From Kiritimatiellia bacterium (GTDB lineage Bacteria > Verrucomicrobiota > Kiritimatiellia > JAAZAB01), in contig JAGYMT010000007.1 in NCBI GenBank assembly GCA_018400335.1, positions 1-14,960 on the forward strand: 14,960 nt of DNA, in the 5' to 3' direction. The notes beneath the pieces were generated by a model, which saw nothing but the letters and a program-made list of their open reading frames with translations, searched no databases and was not told the origin of the DNA. Positions 1 through 8,443 of this stretch are shown here, one piece after another (within the stretch, counting starts at the first letter, position 1; each line of letters begins with the position of its first letter). A program made the position numbers and the translations under genes.

Positions 1-29
1 CGTTGGTTCAAATCCAACCCCCGCTACCA
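1..29 (+). tRNA. tRNA 3' end (partial, cut by window edge)
   Basis: Only the T arm and the 3' acceptor strand are present. The T stem GTTGG (2-6) pairs with CCAAC (14-18) around the loop TTCAAAT (7-13). The acceptor strand CCCCGCT follows, then discriminator A26 and an encoded CCA (27-29). The anticodon lies outside the window, so the isoacceptor cannot be read. The arm resembles initiator tRNA-fMet (C at 48, a CCCCGC acceptor strand), but this is only a resemblance. The gene points toward the convergent rloB. tRNA 3' ends are common integration sites, but no second copy of this 3' end was seen in the window. Confidence 0.88.
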
Positions 30-152
30 CTTTCGTTGTGATGGAGCGTCTTCATTGTTCTGTCTGGTAACTGGATGGAAAAAAGGATGCTCGCTAATCT
101 GATGTATCTCATGCTTCGTGGCAGGCCCCGGCGGGGACGTTCTCGAAGACCT

Positions 153-827
153 TCAGCGCATCCGTCCTAATTGCGACTCCATGGTTCCTGAATCAGCCTG
201 TTCGTCCGGCGCTTCGACGAATTCATTCAGTGCTTCAACCAGGAGGTGAACCGTCGTCGAAGGGTCGTCCTTTTCGGGATTACAAGGGGAGTAGCGGGTC
301 AGCAACTTGATCGCGTTGCGAATGGCCGAATCCTGCCGGTTCAGGATAAGGGCATACATGTCTTCGCGGTTCTTCTCGTACTTCCGGCCGATGAGTTTTG
401 TCAGTTTCTCGCCGTAGGCATGGCGGTGCAAGGCTGCATCGTTGAAGTGGAAATGCAGATAATACCAAAGCTCGAAAGACTGGTTCGAGTAGGCCGTCCG
501 AATGCCGTTGCCCTTCGCCAGCCGGAATGCGTCATTGAAGTGTGCGGCCGGGAATTCGTCGCGATCAAATACGCACCAGACCTGATTATAAGGCTTGCCG
601 TCGCGTTGCGCCTGGGTCTTGATCCGGATGGCCTCATCAACCAAGCTCTTCGTGTTCGCGCCAGTGCCTTTAATGTTCACTTCGATTAGTTCCGTCTTAA
701 CGGGAAAGGCTCGGAAATAGTTGGGTTCGGTCGCGGCGCCTTCGCATACGATGAGAAATCGGTCGCGGATGCGTCGGGTAGCCTCACGCCGGTCGTAGCC
801 GCCATTTCGATCCCAAGGCTTACTCAT
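153..827 (-). CDS. rloB: RloB-like / AbiLii-like TOPRIM-fold defence protein
   Basis: This 224-residue protein matches the RloB family, the partner of RloA ATPases and of the AbiL phage-abortive system. A CEG..TE..YF motif (residues 28-37) supplies the first acidic residues of a TOPRIM-like fold. VFDRDEF (86-92) supplies the DxD pair, and SNQSFELWYYLHF (114-126) is the family hallmark. Together these suggest metal-dependent nuclease or nucleotidyl chemistry, which is inference from family. An upstream in-frame ATG at 881 is possible, but the ATG at 827 is preferred: a GAGGG sequence lies just ahead of it, and it overlaps the rloA stop by 8 nt, as expected for a coupled pair. No membrane segments are seen. 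The length is normal for the family. The function in this host is untested. Confidence 0.85.
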   Translation of the reverse strand: MSKPWDRNGGYDRREATRRIRDRFLIVCEGAATEPNYFRAFPVKTELIEVNIKGTGANTKSLVDEAIRIKTQAQRDGKPYNQVWCVFDRDEFPAAHFNDAFRLAKGNGIRTAYSNQSFELWYYLHFHFNDAALHRHAYGEKLTKLIGRKYEKNREDMYALILNRQDSAIRNAIKLLTRYSPCNPEKDDPSTTVHLLVEALNEFVEAPDEQADSGTMESQLGRMR

Positions 828-2097
828 GTCCGCCCTCGCAGAAGAGCCACTCTTGGTCGCCGATGAACGGGATCGCTCCATATTTCCCCCGGATGTAGTC
901 CTTCGCGAACGTCGCCTCCTTACGAACTCCCTTGAGTTCGACGAGCGAATAGAGGTCCGTCGCGCCGTAATTATCCTTTTCGGTGAACCAGATTTGGTCC
1001 CGACGGAACAGCTTGGGCGTCAACAGGGTTGTGTCGTGCGATGCGAAGACCAACTGAGCGTTCGACCGATTGGCGGGTGAATTGAACAGCGACACAATCA
1101 TCCGCGTCAACAGCGGATGCATCCGCGCATCCAACTCGTCAACTACTAGGAGCCTGCCGTTTTCAAGCGTATCCAGTAGCGGCCCGGTGAGTTTGACCAT
1201 TTTCTGCGTGCCGGCCGATTCGTTGGCATCAAGATCGAAAAGGACCGCGCCCATGTCCTGGTTGGCCGCATCCATTTTCCGGTGGGCCGTCTTCAGCTCC
1301 ACTAGCATGGGACTATCCTTTATGATATCCCGTTTCAGCTGTTCCGGCATTTCCTTCGGAAGATCTTGCGGTGTCAGGTTCTTCTGACGCAGATCATAGT
1401 CCGTGATGCCGGGGTCGGCGATTTGCGTCAACTCCAGCACCCGTGACTTGCAGCCGGGCTCTTTCAGTCGTTCAAGGGTCACTGCGAACATCCCCATGGG
1501 GGCGAAACCCTGCAACATTCGCAGGTTCTGGAACCACCCCAACAGGGATGTGGCGATTTCTCCGTTGAATTGAGCGCAGACCGACAGGAACAGTGTATTC
1601 TCGCGTGTGCGCTCTTCAAGTCCTTTGCCTTCCTTGAAGCGTTCCGCGTTCACCCGTATCTCGGAAGCCTCGCGCTCAAACAAGGTTGCTTCCTTCGTGC
1701 TAGGTCGGGAAAAAAGCCACTCTGCGTGAATGCGCTTCCGATCAGCCTGGAATCCGTAGCGGTAAAGCGTTTCGGCGTGCAGAAAGACAATCTCAAAAGT
1801 CGAGGGCTTGTTCTCACACTCGATGGACAGAAGGAACGGCCCGGTGTCAATTTCCTCGTTTGCCTGTGTGTCTTTGGAAGATGTCATGACCATCTGGCGG
1901 ATAAAGTGCAATCCGCTCAGCACATTGCTCTTTCCGCTTGCATTGGCTCCGTAAAGTACCGCGCTGCGGACCAGACGGTGCTTTTTCGCCGTGATGACGT
2001 TCGAATCTTCCAGCGAGGTGTCGTTTGAAGCCACCATACTCAAGGTGGCCCGGTCCCTAATGGACAAGTAGTTCGTTATACTGAATTCGATAAGCAT
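820..2097 (-). CDS. rloA: RloA-like / AbiLi-like AAA-family ATPase (SMC/ABC-type fold)
   Basis: This 425-residue cytoplasmic ATPase belongs to the AAA_15/AAA_21 group (RloA, AbiLi). It starts with the typical MLIEFSITNYLSIRD strand. Walker A is GANASGKS (50-57), an ABC-signature-like ESAGTQKM is at 293-300, Walker B LLVVDELDA spans 316-324 with catalytic E321, and a switch histidine lies in FASHD (H354). The region between Walker A and the signature is the usual variable lid. A GGAG lies about 7 nt before the ATG. The gene is first in a two-gene operon with rloB, which starts inside its last codons. In this family the ATPase is thought to sense infection or DNA ends and control the TOPRIM partner. 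No truncation or frameshift is visible. Confidence 0.87.
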   Translation of the reverse strand: MLIEFSITNYLSIRDRATLSMVASNDTSLEDSNVITAKKHRLVRSAVLYGANASGKSNVLSGLHFIRQMVMTSSKDTQANEEIDTGPFLLSIECENKPSTFEIVFLHAETLYRYGFQADRKRIHAEWLFSRPSTKEATLFEREASEIRVNAERFKEGKGLEERTRENTLFLSVCAQFNGEIATSLLGWFQNLRMLQGFAPMGMFAVTLERLKEPGCKSRVLELTQIADPGITDYDLRQKNLTPQDLPKEMPEQLKRDIIKDSPMLVELKTAHRKMDAANQDMGAVLFDLDANESAGTQKMVKLTGPLLDTLENGRLLVVDELDARMHPLLTRMIVSLFNSPANRSNAQLVFASHDTTLLTPKLFRRDQIWFTEKDNYGATDLYSLVELKGVRKEATFAKDYIRGKYGAIPFIGDQEWLFCEGGHE

Positions 2098-2660
2098 GGC
2101 TGACTCCGATTGTGTCGAAACCTAATATCTGCTTGAAACAGGATGAAAGATGGCGGATTTGCGAAAATAATGCAACAACAAAATGAATAAATGAAAAAGG
2201 CGGGGTTATGGGCTGGTTTGTCAAATGCGTACAAAGTGGCCGATTGATCTGAATCATGTGTATGGCTGTATCGCCCCCGTCTCCTGCCGGGCCGACAAAG
2301 AATCCTGTCCACACTAATGGCTTCGCCAACCCTCACCCCTTCCCTCTCCCAGAGGGAGAGGGTGATCGGTTGGTAAGCGACGCATAGTTTTCTTGTTTTT
2401 CATGGCGGTTTCTCGACAATGATGCACTAATCGGATATCGTACCGGAGCATACGCGCCAGCCTTCCTCGAAATGGCTGCGGACCAGTCTACTCCGAGTTT
2501 CAACAATCCCTCTCCCGTGTCCGCCGATTTCACACTCCGCCGTTTTTGCTTGCCTTTTCCCCATTCGTATGGCATTGATCACCTCAGCAAGTAACACGAA
2601 AAGCAAAACGTTCCGAGTCGGTGGCGGCAGCGCCGATCCGGCTGCCTGGTATCCTTAACC
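2098..2660. other. Intergenic region between divergent rloAB and hydBAC
   Basis: No convincing gene lies in these 563 bases. The part next to rloA (about 2120-2220) is AT-rich and probably holds the rloA promoter, though no clean -35/-10 pair stands out. A REP-like hairpin sits near 2342. The stretch from 2400 to 2575 can be read as an open frame on the minus strand, but it runs into the hairpin and has no recognisable domain. No good Shine-Dalgarno, Rex-type operator or strong promoter was found directly before the hydB ATG. Confidence 0.6.
2342..2362. repeat. REP-like perfect 9-bp inverted repeat
   Basis: CCCTCTCCC, the 3-nt loop AGA and GGGAGAGGG form a perfect hairpin. The CCTCACCCC tract upstream and GGTG downstream extend the partial symmetry. 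This is the common CCCTCTCCC/GGGAGAGGG dispersed palindrome of many bacterial genomes. No T-tract follows on either strand, so it is not a standard terminator. It lies between two divergent genes. Confidence 0.75.
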
Positions 2661-4850
2661 ATGAGCGAAGCTGACAGGATAAACGTTTCCTTCCAACGTG
2701 TTCTCGATGAGGCGAAACGGCACGTCGAAGAAGCACGCAGGGGAGTCTCCGTCGAAATACAGGTGGGCTCGGCAACATGCGAACATGCCGCCGGATCACA
2801 GGCTGTTCTGGATGAGCTTCGGAAACACATCAGCTCCGCCGGTCGTTCCGATGTCCGGTTGCGCAGAACCGGGTGCACAGGGCGTTGCAGCCTTGAACCG
2901 ATTGTGAGCGTCCTCGTGGACGGCAAGCGCCCGGTTAAGTACCAACGGGTGAACCGTGACGGTGCGCACAGGATCTTCGCGGAGCACGTTCAACAAGGGG
3001 CGCCGGTGAATGAACTGCTCCTGGGAGGCGAGACCGTAGCTTCTGCTCCGGTTGAAATTCTCTTTTGCGACGGCGAGCGATGCGGACGCAAGCTGCCGTT
3101 TGATATTGCGGCAACCTTCCGGTCGGAGCTGGCGCTGGCGGGAATGAATCCGGAAGATGTGTCTATTCTCGACGCAAACTGCTTTGGGCTGTGCGGTCGT
3201 GAATTGCGGGGTTCGGTCGCGCACATCCTCATGCGCCCCATGGGTCTTCTATACAGCATTTCGTCCGCGGACCACGTGAGGCGGATAGTGCGCGAGACCA
3301 TCATTAACAAGAAAGAGGTGGATGAGCTCAGTGCCGACGAGTCGCTCCATTGTAAGCGCTTTTTCGAGCTGTACGGAGAACTGGCATTCTTCAACAGACA
3401 GACAAGGATGGCGCTGCGAAACGCGGGGGTGATTGATCCGGAAAGCATCCACGAGTATCTTGTTCACGGCGGATTTGAGGCTCTTTCGAGGACGCTTGAA
3501 AAAAATGACCCGGAATGGGTGATCGGCGAGCTTGAGCGGGGAAAGTTGCGCGGGCGCGGAGGCGGGGGCTTTTCAACCTCGCAGAAATGGAGAATGGGAC
3601 GGAATGCCGCTGGCGACGTGAAGTACCTGATCTGCAACGCTGACGAGGGCGATCCCGGGGCGTTCATGGACCGAAGCATGATGGAGTCGGACCCGTTCAG
3701 CGTGATCGAGGGGATGATCATCGGCGCGCATACGATCGGGGCAGAGCGCGGTTTTATCTACGTTCGCGCCGAGTATCCGTTGGCGATCAGGCGCCTGCAG
3801 ATTGCAATTGATGCGTGCCGCGATGCTTCGCTCCTCGGAGATTCAATCCTTGGATCCGGATTTGCATTGGATATCGAGATTCGTTTGGGCGCGGGCGCTT
3901 TCGTGTGCGGCGAGGAAACCGCCCTCATCCATTCAATAGAGGGTCGACGAGGCCAACCGCGGATTCGTCCGCCGTATCCCACCGAGCGCGGACTGTGGGG
4001 CAGACCGACCGTGATCAACAATGTCGAGACCTTTGCGAATGTCCCTGTCATCCTCGCCTATGGAGGCGAATGGTTTGGACGCATGGGTTCGGAGAAGAGC
4101 GGCGGGACGAAGGTGTTTGCCCTGGCGGGCAATGTTGAACACACGGGGCTGATTGAGGTGCCGATGGGAAGCACTCTCCGACAAGTCGTATGTGATATCG
4201 GCGGAGGCGTGCCGGGCGGCAAGGCGCTGAAGGCGATACAGATCGGAGGACCGGCCGGAGGTTGCATCCCGGCCCGCTGGCTTGACGCAGAGGTTGATTT
4301 CGACAGCCTCGTTTCCAAGGGCGCCATCATGGGGAGCGGCGGTATGATAGTGCTGGACGAGGACAGCTGCATGGTGGATGTCGCCAAGTTCTTTATGAAG
4401 TTCTCGCAGGACGAGTCGTGCGGGAAGTGTACGCCGTGCCGCGAGGGCTCCACTCGCATCGTTGAGATTCTTGAGCGTATTACGGCGGGCAGGGGCGAGC
4501 CGGATGATCTCGACAAGCTGGAGCGGCTTTCAATGCTAATGAAACGGGCATCCCTGTGCGGACTTGGCCGTGCCGCCGCCAATCCGGTGCTGAGCACCCT
4601 GCGCGAGTTTCGCGCCGAATACGAGGCGCATATCAATGAGAAGAGATGCCCCGCGCACTCGTGCAAGGCGCTGGTGCGCTACGAGGTGCTTCCGGATACG
4701 TGCGTTGGGTGTACGCTTTGCGCCCGGAACTGCCCTGTCGCATGCATTGCGGGAGCTCGCAAGCAGCCGCATGTCATTGACCAGGAGAAGTGCATTCGCT
4801 GTGGACGCTGCTACGAGGTATGCAGGTTCGGAGCTGTGAAGCGGGATTAA
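2661..4850 (+). CDS. hydB: NAD(H)-oxidising flavoprotein subunit of HydABC/Hnd [FeFe] hydrogenase, with an extra N-terminal TRX-like domain
   Basis: This 729-residue NuoF-like subunit carries the NAD(H)/FMN site. Domain 1 (about 30-120) is a thioredoxin-like [2Fe-2S] domain of HndB type (C40, C72, C76). Domain 2 (about 130-215) is a second thioredoxin-like domain with C136/C141 and C174/C178, as at the start of HndC. The NuoF core follows, with FMN/NADH glycine motif LRGRGGGGF (296-304), CNADEGDPGAF (325-335) and GAGAFVCGEETAL (410-422). The [4Fe-4S] ligands are C587, C590, C593 and C633. A C-terminal 2[4Fe-4S] ferredoxin has C681/C684/C687/C691 and C711/C714/C717/C721. Thermotoga HydB is about 100 residues shorter and has one TRX domain. 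The first gene of hydBAC, it ends 4 nt before hydA. The ATG has no obvious Shine-Dalgarno sequence. Identity is firm; electron bifurcation with ferredoxin is inferred from family. Confidence 0.95.
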   Translation: MSEADRINVSFQRVLDEAKRHVEEARRGVSVEIQVGSATCEHAAGSQAVLDELRKHISSAGRSDVRLRRTGCTGRCSLEPIVSVLVDGKRPVKYQRVNRDGAHRIFAEHVQQGAPVNELLLGGETVASAPVEILFCDGERCGRKLPFDIAATFRSELALAGMNPEDVSILDANCFGLCGRELRGSVAHILMRPMGLLYSISSADHVRRIVRETIINKKEVDELSADESLHCKRFFELYGELAFFNRQTRMALRNAGVIDPESIHEYLVHGGFEALSRTLEKNDPEWVIGELERGKLRGRGGGGFSTSQKWRMGRNAAGDVKYLICNADEGDPGAFMDRSMMESDPFSVIEGMIIGAHTIGAERGFIYVRAEYPLAIRRLQIAIDACRDASLLGDSILGSGFALDIEIRLGAGAFVCGEETALIHSIEGRRGQPRIRPPYPTERGLWGRPTVINNVETFANVPVILAYGGEWFGRMGSEKSGGTKVFALAGNVEHTGLIEVPMGSTLRQVVCDIGGGVPGGKALKAIQIGGPAGGCIPARWLDAEVDFDSLVSKGAIMGSGGMIVLDEDSCMVDVAKFFMKFSQDESCGKCTPCREGSTRIVEILERITAGRGEPDDLDKLERLSMLMKRASLCGLGRAAANPVLSTLREFRAEYEAHINEKRCPAHSCKALVRYEVLPDTCVGCTLCARNCPVACIAGARKQPHVIDQEKCIRCGRCYEVCRFGAVKRD

Positions 4851-4854
4851 TGCC

Positions 4855-6618
4855 ATGGCGAAAGTCGAACATGTGAATCTCGTAATTGACGGACAGGCGC
4901 TAAGCGTTCCGAAGGGCACCACCATCATGGCTGCCGCCGAAACGCTGGGGATACATATCCCGCGCCTCTGCTTTCACCCGGAGCTGAGCCTGCAGGGATC
5001 GTGCAGGGTCTGCATAGTTGAGGTCAAGGGCGTTGATTTCTTCATGGCTTCGTGCAGTGTCGAGGTGTGGGAGGGGATGGATGTGCAGACCACTTCCGAG
5101 GAAATACGACGGGCGCGCCGGGATATCGTGGAGCTCCTGCTCGACAACCATCCCCGCGAATGCCAGCTGTGCGAACGCGACGGCCGATGTGAACTCCAGA
5201 ATCTGGCCTACTCGCTCGGGGTGCGGGAACGCCTGTTCGAGGGCGAGCGCAAGAGGTTCGAGATAGAGGACCGCGGACTTTCGGTTATCCGCGATTCCGA
5301 GAAATGTATTCTGTGCGGACGCTGCGTGAGGGTTTGCGCGGAGGTGCAGGGCGTGAGTAATCTCGGCCAGCATGGCCGCGGATTCACCACCGTGGTCACT
5401 CCGGCTCACGGGCGCGATATGGACAGCTCTGTTTGCATTCAGTGCGGGCAGTGCATTAATGCATGCCCCACCGCCGCGTTCGTGGAAAAACGGCACACAG
5501 AGGCGGTGTGGAAGGCTATGGCCGACCCGCGCAAGCATGTTGTTGTCCAGGCTGCCCCCTCCATACGCGCGGCCATCGGAGAGGGGTTCGGTATGGAGCC
5601 CGGCACTCCGTGCACCGGACGCATGGTCACGGCGCTGCGGCGGCTCGGGTTCGACGCGGTGTTCGACACTGACTTGGGCGCCGATGTTACCATAATGGAG
5701 GAGGCCACGGAGCTGATCCGAAGGCTGGAAGGCGGCGGACCGCTGCCCATGCTCACATCCTGCTCTCCCGGATGGATCAATTTCCTCGAGCGTTTCTATC
5801 CCGAGCTGATTCCCCACGCTTCGACCTGCCGCTCTCCCATGACGATGCTTTCCGTTCTGGCAAAGACTTACTACGCACGAAAGGCGGGCATAGATCCGGA
5901 CGATATTTTCATGGTGGCCGTCATGCCCTGTGTGGCGAAGAAGTTCGAGGCGAATCGTCCGGAACACCGCGATGGCGACGGTAATCCGTACACGGACGCG
6001 GTGCTGACCACTCGCGAACTGATATGGATGATCAAGTGCCACGGAATTGATTTCGTGTCGCTTGATGAGGGAGAGTTCGATGCTCCGCTCGGGATCGCCA
6101 CCGGCGCGGGTGATATATTCGGGGTCACCGGCGGAGTGATGGAGGCCAGCCTTCGAACGGCCGCCGAATGGCTGAGCGGAAAGCCAGAGGAGAAGCTGGA
6201 GTTTAAAGAGGTGCGCGCGGTAGAGGGGCTTCGCGAGGTCGATGTCAAAGTCGGTGAACGAACGCTCAGCGTCGGCGTTGCTAACGGTATTGTGAACGCG
6301 AAAATTCTTCTCGAAAAGGTTTTGACCGGAGCTAAGGAGTTTCATGTCATCGAGATTATGGCCTGTCCCGGCGGCTGTATAGGCGGCGGCGGCCAGCCCT
6401 ATCCCGGAGACGGATTCAGGATCCTCGATCCGCGCCTCCTGAAGCTGCGGGCCTCGGCTCTTTACGCGGCCGACGGAGCAAGGGAATTCCGACGGTCGCA
6501 CGAGAACCCCGCGGTCAAGGCGCTCTACGATGAATTTCTTGGCAAACCGGGCGGCGAGAAGTCGCACAGCCTTCTGCACACTCACTATTCCGCCAGACTG
6601 CCAAGGGGGATAAGATGA
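4855..6618 (+). CDS. hydA: Catalytic subunit of NAD(P)-linked [FeFe] hydrogenase (HydA/HndD type)
   Basis: This 587-residue cytoplasmic enzyme interconverts protons plus electrons and H2 at the H-cluster. The domains in order are: an N-terminal [2Fe-2S] ferredoxin (C39, C50, C53, C67); a His-Cys3 [4Fe-4S] site (H99, C103, C106, C112); a 2[4Fe-4S] ferredoxin (C151/C154/C157/C161 and C194/C197/C200/C204); and the H-domain. The H-domain motifs are L1 TSCSPGW (301-307), L2 MPCVAKKFE (C359) and L3 MACPGGCIGGGGQPY (C504, C508). A small-subunit-like tail ends in HSLLHTHY. The length matches HndD (about 585), without the longer C-terminal extension of some HydA proteins. L1 has serine where the textbook motif has its second cysteine. 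It starts 4 nt after hydB, and its stop overlaps the hydC start (ATGA). There is no signal peptide, so a soluble enzyme is expected. Confidence 0.97.
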   Translation: MAKVEHVNLVIDGQALSVPKGTTIMAAAETLGIHIPRLCFHPELSLQGSCRVCIVEVKGVDFFMASCSVEVWEGMDVQTTSEEIRRARRDIVELLLDNHPRECQLCERDGRCELQNLAYSLGVRERLFEGERKRFEIEDRGLSVIRDSEKCILCGRCVRVCAEVQGVSNLGQHGRGFTTVVTPAHGRDMDSSVCIQCGQCINACPTAAFVEKRHTEAVWKAMADPRKHVVVQAAPSIRAAIGEGFGMEPGTPCTGRMVTALRRLGFDAVFDTDLGADVTIMEEATELIRRLEGGGPLPMLTSCSPGWINFLERFYPELIPHASTCRSPMTMLSVLAKTYYARKAGIDPDDIFMVAVMPCVAKKFEANRPEHRDGDGNPYTDAVLTTRELIWMIKCHGIDFVSLDEGEFDAPLGIATGAGDIFGVTGGVMEASLRTAAEWLSGKPEEKLEFKEVRAVEGLREVDVKVGERTLSVGVANGIVNAKILLEKVLTGAKEFHVIEIMACPGGCIGGGGQPYPGDGFRILDPRLLKLRASALYAADGAREFRRSHENPAVKALYDEFLGKPGGEKSHSLLHTHYSARLPRGIR

Positions 6619-7178
6619 GCAATATCGGCACAACCGGGAACTGGGAAGAAGTCCGCAAGAACGCGATGGCGCAACTGCCGGATGAAATCACTTCCTTCAT
6701 CGAGAGATGCAGGCGGGAGGATCATCCCGAGAGCCAACTCATATCTGTGCTGCACATGGTGCAGAACCATTTCGGGTATCTCGGTGAGGCGCAGATGGAT
6801 GCCGTGGCGCAGCTACTGCAGATTCCGCACGCGGATGTCAGCGGCGTGGCGTCCTTCTACCACTACTTCCGCCTCACGCCCAGGGGCAGGTTTGTGATTC
6901 GCGTATGCCTCGGAACAGCCTGCTATGTCAAGGGCGGCGAAAGGGTGGCGGAGAAGTTTAAGGACGAACTGGGTATAGACTTCGGTGAGACCACCAAGGA
7001 CGGCCTGTTTTCACTCGAAGCTTCGCGATGTCTCGGAACGTGCGGACTGGCCCCGGTGATAATGATCAACGATGAAGTGCACGGCCCGGTGACACCGGAC
7101 AAGGTTCCGGCGCTCATCGAGCAGATGCTGGCGGCCGCTAAAGAGTCCGGCGCCGCGAAGACCGGCGGGAGTGCATGA
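6615..7178 (+). CDS. hydC: NuoE-like [2Fe-2S] subunit of HydABC/Hnd hydrogenase
   Basis: This 187-residue NuoE/HndA-type subunit passes electrons between the flavin subunit and the iron-sulphur chain. An N-terminal helical region (about 20-85, with the typical LISVLHMVQNHFGYL) precedes a thioredoxin-like [2Fe-2S] domain. Its ligands C98, C103, C139 and C143 follow the CX4C...CX3C spacing. Its ATG overlaps the hydA stop as ATGA. A strong AAGGGGG sits about 6 nt upstream inside hydA, so the two are translationally coupled. It is the last gene of the operon. No separate hndB follows, consistent with that domain being fused into HydB. No clear terminator was found in the 215-nt convergent gap to kdgK. 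Confidence 0.95.
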   Translation: MSNIGTTGNWEEVRKNAMAQLPDEITSFIERCRREDHPESQLISVLHMVQNHFGYLGEAQMDAVAQLLQIPHADVSGVASFYHYFRLTPRGRFVIRVCLGTACYVKGGERVAEKFKDELGIDFGETTKDGLFSLEASRCLGTCGLAPVIMINDEVHGPVTPDKVPALIEQMLAAAKESGAAKTGGSA

Positions 7179-7393
7179 CGCGACGCCTTGGTTTGTCCGG
7201 TCTTTCCCATGAACACCCAATCAACCTTCGCCATAGGCTACGGCTTGGCACGGCAAGAAATGTCCATCACCATGCGCATATCCGACCGAGTATGGGGTTG
7301 AATGATTCGGCCGTTTTGCGGGATATGCGGTTCTTTAACTCGTCTGTCAGCGCCTTGTTCCCGGTGTTTTGAGGCATGCCGGACACTCGAACA

Positions 7394-8425
7394 TCAGCGC
7401 TGCACGCGACCTGACGCGTCGCCGCCCGCTAGTTTCTCGACCTCGGATACCGTCATGAGGTTGAAATCGCCAAGTATGGAATGCTTGAGACAGCTCGCGG
7501 CGACAGCGAACTCGAGCGCATCCTTTGTCTGCATGCCGTTGGTCAACCCGTAGATAAGGCCCCCGGAGAACGAATCGCCCCCGCCGACGCGATCTACGAT
7601 GTCGGTGATGGAATACTTAGTGCTCAGCATGAAGCTTTTTCTGTCGTTCAGGCAGGCGGACCATCCGTTATGGTCGGCGCTGACGCTTTCGCGCAGCGTT
7701 ATGGCGATCATCTTCAGGTTCGGGAAAGTGTCGAGCACCTTCTTCGTGAGAGCTTCGTACTGTGCCGTGTCGAGATCGCCCTTCTCCACCTTGACGTCAG
7801 CCTTTATCCCAAGCGATTTCTGGCAGTCTTCCTCGTTCGCGATTCCGATGTCAACATGCTTAACGAGCTCTGTCATTACCTCCTGTGCCGTCTTGCCGTA
7901 TTTCCAGAGGTTCTTGCGATAATTGAAGTCACAGGAAACGGTCAGTCCGGCGGCCTTGGCCGCCTTCACCGACTCCATTGAGAGGTCCGCCGCGGACTGG
8001 CTGATCGCCGGCGTTATTCCTGTTATATGGAACCATGTCGCGCCCTTGAATATCTTCGCCCAATCGAGGTCGCCTGGTTTGGCCAGGGCTATGCAGGCAT
8101 TGTCCCTGTCATATATCACCTTGGAAGCACGCTGGTTGGCGCCCGCCTCAAGGAAGTATATGCCCATCCGGCCGGAGGTCCTGGCGATCAGGGAAACATC
8201 CACGCCGAACTTGCGCAACTCGGCCGCACAGGCGTTGCCGATATCGTTTTTCGGCAGGACTGTTACAAAGGCCGAGTCCACCCCGAAGTTTGCGAGCGAA
8301 ACGGCGACATTCGCCTCGCCGCCCCCGAAGGTGGCATCGAGAGAGGGCGACTGTAAAAACCTTTCAAATCCAGGCGATTTGAGCCTGAGCATTATCTCTC
8401 CGAATGTAACAACTCGCTGAGTCAT
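7394..8425 (-). CDS. kdgK: 2-keto-3-deoxygluconate kinase (PfkB/ribokinase family)
   Basis: This 343-residue PfkB-family sugar kinase is expected to phosphorylate 2-keto-3-deoxygluconate (KDG) to KDPG with ATP. The N-terminal TFGEIMLRL and sugar-binding GGGEANVA (34-41) are typical of KdgK. The C-terminal PfkB signature [15 protein letters not shown] (275-289) holds the anion hole and catalytic base D284. A GGGAGGA lies about 8 nt before the ATG. It is the last of five co-directional genes, 18 nt after the aldolase gene whose substrate it would make. KDG specificity is supported by that neighbour; other keto-sugar acids cannot be excluded. Confidence 0.88.
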   Translation of the reverse strand: MTQRVVTFGEIMLRLKSPGFERFLQSPSLDATFGGGEANVAVSLANFGVDSAFVTVLPKNDIGNACAAELRKFGVDVSLIARTSGRMGIYFLEAGANQRASKVIYDRDNACIALAKPGDLDWAKIFKGATWFHITGITPAISQSAADLSMESVKAAKAAGLTVSCDFNYRKNLWKYGKTAQEVMTELVKHVDIGIANEEDCQKSLGIKADVKVEKGDLDTAQYEALTKKVLDTFPNLKMIAITLRESVSADHNGWSACLNDRKSFMLSTKYSITDIVDRVGGGDSFSGGLIYGLTNGMQTKDALEFAVAASCLKHSILGDFNLMTVSEVEKLAGGDASGRVQR

Positions 8426-8443
8426 GATCTGTATCCTCCCATA

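Noticed and set aside
120..150. CCCC-GGC-GGGG hairpin after rloB as a terminator.
   Set aside because: The stem is only four to five pairs, and no T-tract directly follows in the direction of rloB transcription.
246..689. A 147-codon plus-strand open frame overlapping rloB.
   Set aside because: It is antisense to rloB, which has clear family motifs; the plus-strand product has none.
1..2100. Complete genomic island with duplicated tRNA attachment site.
   Set aside because: No second copy of the tRNA 3' end and no integrase gene are present in the window.
2333..2575. An 80-codon minus-strand open frame upstream of hydB.
   Set aside because: It has no recognisable domain, lies in intergenic DNA and ends inside the REP-like hairpin, whose GGGAGAGGG arm creates the low-complexity SPSPSGRGKG tail.
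2581..2660. Rex (NADH-sensing) operator before hydB.
   Set aside because: No TTGTGA-N6-TCACAA-like palindrome could be found upstream of the hydrogenase operon.
4900..6633. A 577-codon open frame antisense to hydA.
   Set aside because: It is a frame shadow of the high-GC hydA coding strand; every cluster motif reads on the plus strand.
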